From Alcaligenaceae bacterium (GTDB lineage: Bacteria; Pseudomonadota; Gammaproteobacteria; Burkholderiales; Burkholderiaceae_B), in assembly GCA_013416395.1 (NCBI GenBank), contig JACCEP010000010.1, positions 62,001 through 126,000 of the forward strand: a DNA stretch of 64,000 nucleotides, given 5' to 3'. A program made the translations under genes and the position numbers. The notes under the pieces are model-generated. The model was given only the letters and a program-made list of their open reading frames with translations. It made no database searches and was not told the DNA's origin. Within the stretch, counting starts at the first letter, position 1. The number at the start of each line of letters is the position of its first letter. This document shows, piece after piece, positions 60,920 through 64,000 of the stretch.

Positions 60920-62519
60920 TTACAGCCGACCTGAAATCCTGATATTCAGGGTTCTGCACCAATGGTGAACTGACCCAGTCTTCAATCTCGCTATACCGGC
61001 CTTCTTTGGCATAGGTGGCCAATTGCTCGCACAGGTTTGAGGGCGGGGCGGTGTAGCATCGTGGTAGCCCGTGCAGTACCGCATCGTTATAAATAACGTC
61101 CGCGTGTACGCTTGAGATTGCGCCCACCGTACTAGTTCGCTGAGAATCCGACGTGGCTGTAGGCCGCCAGCCTTGTTTTATCGCGTTTATTTCACTGGCC
61201 TTAACTCGTAGCGTCAACGAAAAGCAACTGCCTTTCCCATACTCGCTGTTGACCTCCAGTTTGCCGTGCAACTTACTGGCGATGCGCTGAGCAATGTACA
61301 AGCCCAGGCCAGTGCCTTCACGCTCAAGATCAAAACGCTGGTAAGGATCGAAAAGCTTGGCTTGATGATGGGCCTCGATGCCCGAGCCGGTATCGTAAAC
61401 CTCAAAGTAAAGTAGGGCCCAGCCCGGATCATCGCCCAAATCTCTTACATGCAGTGCGACACTTCCCTGATGCGTGGCTAACGCGGCATTTGATAGCAGA
61501 TTGAGCAACAACTGCTTTAGCCGACGTTCGTCACTATGGATCAGGCCAGGCAAATCCGTATGTACTATCAGAGAAAAGTGGATGTTGTGTTGCAGGCACC
61601 AGGCCTGGCCATGCAGGCATAATTCAGCAAGAAAAGGCCTGACCGGCATGGGATGCAAGCGTACACTTAGTGACGAATTGTCTTCCCTTTGTTTGAGTAT
61701 GTCTTCGATCAACGACATCTGGTAGTTGGTACTGCGCTCGATGGCGCTCATGTGTTCTATCTGCTCGGCAGTGGCTGTTTTCTGAAGCAAATACAGATTG
61801 CCCACGATGGTTGCAAGTGGGGCTCGCAAATCATGGCTGATTAAACTGAGCCGTTCCAGATTGGTTTGCTTCTGAACATAATGGCGCTGAATGATGGTAA
61901 TGATTAACGCCAGAAAGAATACCAACGAAAAAGCGTAAATCGACAAGGTGGTAACTACCCAATAAGTGCTTTGATCAAAGCCGTAGCTGTCAGTTGATCT
62001 CATCCCTTGAAGAAGCATTCGCGGCGGTGTGGCAAGCGCAAACAGCACCAATGCGTAAAGGGTAACTTTTTCGGCCAGCAAACCCTTGCTCAGGTTGCGT
62101 GCCAGATAGGCGCCATGAATAAAAAGTATAGAAACCGCGCCGTGTAGCAAGTATGAGCGTATTGCTCCATCTGGCTGCACCACCAGAAAATAGGCACGAC
62201 AGGCCATAGCTATGGTCACAATGACAACTGGTATGCCGTATTGATATGTGCTGCCCGAAAGCTCGACGACGCCTCGTGAAAAAATAGTGACTGCCATTAA
62301 ATACATCAAGCCACTGAAGATGACGTTTACTGCATAATTGGCGGGCACCAGAATGATTTGAGAGGTGATCCCTAAGGCATAAGTCAGATAGCCCAGGCCA
62401 AACAAAAGCAGGTAGCGCGAGCGTTGCTTGTCACCATGCCATAGCGCCAGCAGAGCAATCGCGATGAGGATGACGACCAGCGGGTGGCCAAGAGCAAGAA
62501 GAGTACCGCTGTTGTTCAT
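60840..62519 (-). CDS. Membrane-bound sensor histidine kinase with seven-helix input and C-terminal extension
   Basis: Start at 62519 (MNNSGTLLALGH) or at a GTG at 62582; neither has a good ribosome-binding site. The 559-residue product has about seven N-terminal helices (residues 5-205). A HisKA region follows with the phospho-acceptor in LSLISHDLRAPLATIVGNL, and a HATPase_c domain with N box (LLLNLLSNAALATHQG) and G boxes (DTGSGI, GTGLGLYIAQRI). After the kinase core, about 110 residues form an alpha-helical tail of unknown role. No response-regulator gene is adjacent, so the partner is encoded elsewhere. Confidence 0.88.
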   Translation of the reverse strand: MNNSGTLLALGHPLVVILIAIALLALWHGDKQRSRYLLLFGLGYLTYALGITSQIILVPANYAVNVIFSGLMYLMAVTIFSRGVVELSGSTYQYGIPVVIVTIAMACRAYFLVVQPDGAIRSYLLHGAVSILFIHGAYLARNLSKGLLAEKVTLYALVLFALATPPRMLLQGMRSTDSYGFDQSTYWVVTTLSIYAFSLVFFLALIITIIQRHYVQKQTNLERLSLISHDLRAPLATIVGNLYLLQKTATAEQIEHMSAIERSTNYQMSLIEDILKQREDNSSLSVRLHPMPVRPFLAELCLHGQAWCLQHNIHFSLIVHTDLPGLIHSDERRLKQLLLNLLSNAALATHQGSVALHVRDLGDDPGWALLYFEVYDTGSGIEAHHQAKLFDPYQRFDLEREGTGLGLYIAQRIASKLHGKLEVNSEYGKGSCFSLTLRVKASEINAIKQGWRPTATSDSQRTSTVGAISSVHADVIYNDAVLHGLPRCYTAPPSNLCEQLATYAKEGRYSEIEDWVSSPLVQNPEYQDFRSAVITALGRMDFDKIHALARSHASRVKPQ

Positions 62520-63080
62520 AAGGGGGGTCTCTGCGCGTGGATCAGGCTTGGACTCGCTCGGTGCCCGGGCAACTGAAATCACGATGTGCCATTAGACGGC
62601 CAGTTTGTACAGGATGCAGGGCTGTGGTCAATGTGGCGCCATTGTAGGTGATTGGGCAGGAGGCGAGCCCGCATCGCGTATAACCCGTTATTGCATCTCT
62701 GAAGAGCTACGTCGAAAAAGATACGACGGAAGAGGTGTTTCGGAAAGAATATGACGGAAAGGTTACGACTGAAGAGCTACGTCGAAAAAGATATGGCGCA
62801 AGATGTATATCGGAAAGAATACGACGGCAAAGTTACGACGGAAGATTTCCGACGAAAAAGCTATATAGGAAGATCTATATAGCAAGGTCTATATCGGCTT
62901 GCGGTGGGCGTGCCAAGTGCGGTGTGTGTCGCCTAAATATATTTTTACGCCAGTCCTGGCCATAACAGTGGTATTACTTTTGATCTGCAACACCGTTCGT
63001 TTAGACGGGGACAAATGGCCGAGACCTACCTATTATGGGAACTTTGTTTACTTGCTGGCGTCGCACGCACGCCAAATGAA
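62520..63080. other. Gene-free interval upstream of the histidine kinase and the lipoprotein gene
   Basis: It is occupied by the 70-bp tandem array (62701-62897) plus an AT-rich stretch at about 62935-63000 that may hold the lipoprotein promoter. Open frames in the array are repeat artefacts. Confidence 0.5.
62701..62897. repeat. 70-bp tandem repeat array (two full units and a partial third)
   Basis: Units at 62701-62770 and 62771-62840 both begin GAAGAGCTACGTCGAAAAAG and differ at about 10 sites. A decayed third unit runs 62841-62897. Inside each unit a shorter ACGACGGAA phrase also recurs. Because 70 is not divisible by three, no open frame persists. Confidence 0.85.
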
Positions 63081-63578
63081 ATGATGAAAGCAATGATAAG
63101 CGCCTTGGTATTGAGCCTATCCGTCATTATCCTGGCGGGCTGCAGCGATGCGGCTAGTAGCCAAGTACCGAAAGTGGGCAAGACCTATCAAGAGAAACTG
63201 GACAAGGCTTGGGACACAGCGGGTAAAGGCGAGGCGCCCGTTTTTGCGTGTGCGACGGTTGTTGGGACGGCGGTTGGCATGCAGTCGGCAGGCAAGGGGA
63301 ACAAATCAGAGGCCGTGCAAGCCTATGAGGCCTGTTATGTTGACGTGTTTGTGCACTACGCCAATACATTCATGAAGACGGGCGACCATGCCAAACTTGA
63401 TGGCAGTGGACCGCCAAGGGGTTGTATAGAGTTGTTTAAGTCTTATGTTGTTCACACGAATTCTCTGGGTAATTTCGCAAAAGACTTTGAAATAGACCCC
63501 CAAACTTTGAAGAAAAAGATACTTGCAAATTTCGATGAGAAGGCAGCTTTATGCCTGCCATTGATTTCGAGCATGTAG
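63081..63578 (+). CDS. Lipoprotein of unknown function
   Basis: Start at 63081 or 63084 (MMKAMISAL); the longer frame from 63015 would bury the signal peptide. The 165-residue product has a lipobox LAGC, then a soluble domain with about five cysteines (FACATVV, YEACYVD, PRGCIELF, ALCLPLI), possibly disulfide-bonded. I do not recognise a family. The vWA gene follows 31 bases after the stop in the same direction. Confidence 0.75.
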   Translation: MMKAMISALVLSLSVIILAGCSDAASSQVPKVGKTYQEKLDKAWDTAGKGEAPVFACATVVGTAVGMQSAGKGNKSEAVQAYEACYVDVFVHYANTFMKTGDHAKLDGSGPPRGCIELFKSYVVHTNSLGNFAKDFEIDPQTLKKKILANFDEKAALCLPLISSM

Positions 63579-63609
63579 CCTCGACCCATATGGAAATCAG
63601 GATATATTA

Positions 63610-64000
63610 ATGAGACTATTGCAACGCTTTGTGCTGGTAGGCCTGTTGGCCTTATTGAGTAACGTCGCAACGGCGGCTGATCAGGCCATGATCGTGCTTG
63701 ATGCCTCAGGTTCCATGTGGGGGCAGATTGACGGCAAGCCCAAGTTGCAAATTGCGCGTGAAGCGCTGGCAACCGTGCTTGAGAGCGTGCCGGCTGACAT
63801 GGAGCTGGGCTTGATTGCATACGGCCACCGCGAAAAAGGTAACTGCAAGGACATTGAGCTTATTGTTGAGCCAGCGGCGGGCACAGGCCCGGCCATTGCG
63901 CAGGCGGCGGCCAAGATGAAGTTTTTGGGCAAAACGCCACTGACCGCATCCGTTAAGCAGGCGGCCGAAGTACTGCGTTATACCGAAGAAAAAGCAACCG
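63610..64000 (+). CDS. von Willebrand factor type A domain protein, N-terminal part (cut by window end)
   Basis: AGGA 7 bases upstream supports the ATG at 63610. The first 130 residues comprise a signal peptide (RFVLVGLLALLSNVATAAD) and the start of a vWA domain with the metal-site motif VLDASGSMWG and the later threonine in LGKTPLTASVKQAAE. It is an exported metal-dependent adhesion-type protein; the rest is outside the window. It probably forms an operon with the preceding lipoprotein. Confidence 0.88.
   Translation, partial: MRLLQRFVLVGLLALLSNVATAADQAMIVLDASGSMWGQIDGKPKLQIAREALATVLESVPADMELGLIAYGHREKGNCKDIELIVEPAAGTGPAIAQAAAKMKFLGKTPLTASVKQAAEVLRYTEEKAT

Noticed and set aside
62735-62965. 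Lys/Arg-rich open frame in the 70-bp array
   Set aside because: The frame comes from repeated GAAGAGCTACG units; the 70-bp period breaks the frame between units.

Overview
The window reads as chromosomal DNA of a betaproteobacterium, most likely Burkholderiales/Alcaligenaceae. The evidence is a Bug-type periplasmic solute receptor, a group-2 Mrp antiporter with fused A and B subunits, a subtilase autotransporter like those of Bordetella, the UbiTUV anaerobic quinone genes, and a GNA1162-type lipoprotein trio like that of Neisseria. Base composition looks uniform and moderately GC-rich. I see no transposase, phage, integrase, rRNA, tRNA or CRISPR array.

Layout. 1-3.5 kb: a two-component system (kinase cut by the window edge) and a tonB-exbB-exbD operon behind a Fur-like site. 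4.3-11.2 kb: an exported four-Cys protein and the multisubunit Na+(K+)/H+ antiporter operon. 11.3-24 kb: an anaerobic-life island. It holds hemN behind a perfect FNR box, a Crp/Fnr-DNR-type regulator, a polytopic membrane protein diverging from a flavin oxidoreductase with a C-terminal Cys cluster, ubiU-ubiV-(PAQR protein)-ubiT, and a class III ribonucleotide reductase (nrdD, a separate glycyl-radical domain, nrdG) behind a pair of NrdR boxes, plus a DUF2249 gene. 24.3-27.3 kb: serine protease autotransporter. 27.4-31.5 kb: FAN1-type nuclease translationally coupled to an XPD/DinG-like helicase. 31.7-35.5 kb: CsbD-like protein, fused SpeD-SpeE, and a sodium/solute symporter under a TPP riboswitch. 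35.8-42.4 kb: SDR plus flavin monooxygenase, MATE pump, fungal-type cytosine deaminase, and a PhoX phosphatase. 42.6-49.8 kb: three-lipoprotein operon, SNF transporter, CDF transporter, a ThDP enzyme with a Bug receptor. 49.9-53.3 kb and 57.9-59.3 kb: two thiosulfate-transporter-like YeeE/YedE loci with different sulfur-carrying partners. The rest is Ddh, a YrbL-like kinase, a LysP-like permease, an HMA protein, a CBS protein, an orphan histidine kinase, a lipoprotein, and a vWA protein cut by the window end.

Two signals stand out. First, the anaerobic island combines O2-independent ubiquinone hydroxylation proteins with an uncharacterised Cys-cluster flavoprotein, a PAQR protein and a polytopic membrane protein, next to a pared-down class III RNR that has neither an ATP-cone nor an in-cis glycyl-radical domain. 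Second, many intergenic spaces carry degenerate tandem repeats that are unique to their locus. Several are duplications of the 3' end of the neighbouring gene including its stop codon, most clearly four 33-bp in-frame units after ddh.

Limits: calls rest on motif recognition and reading of the sequence. No database search was run, and start codons were chosen by ribosome-binding sites, overlaps and remembered family N-termini.
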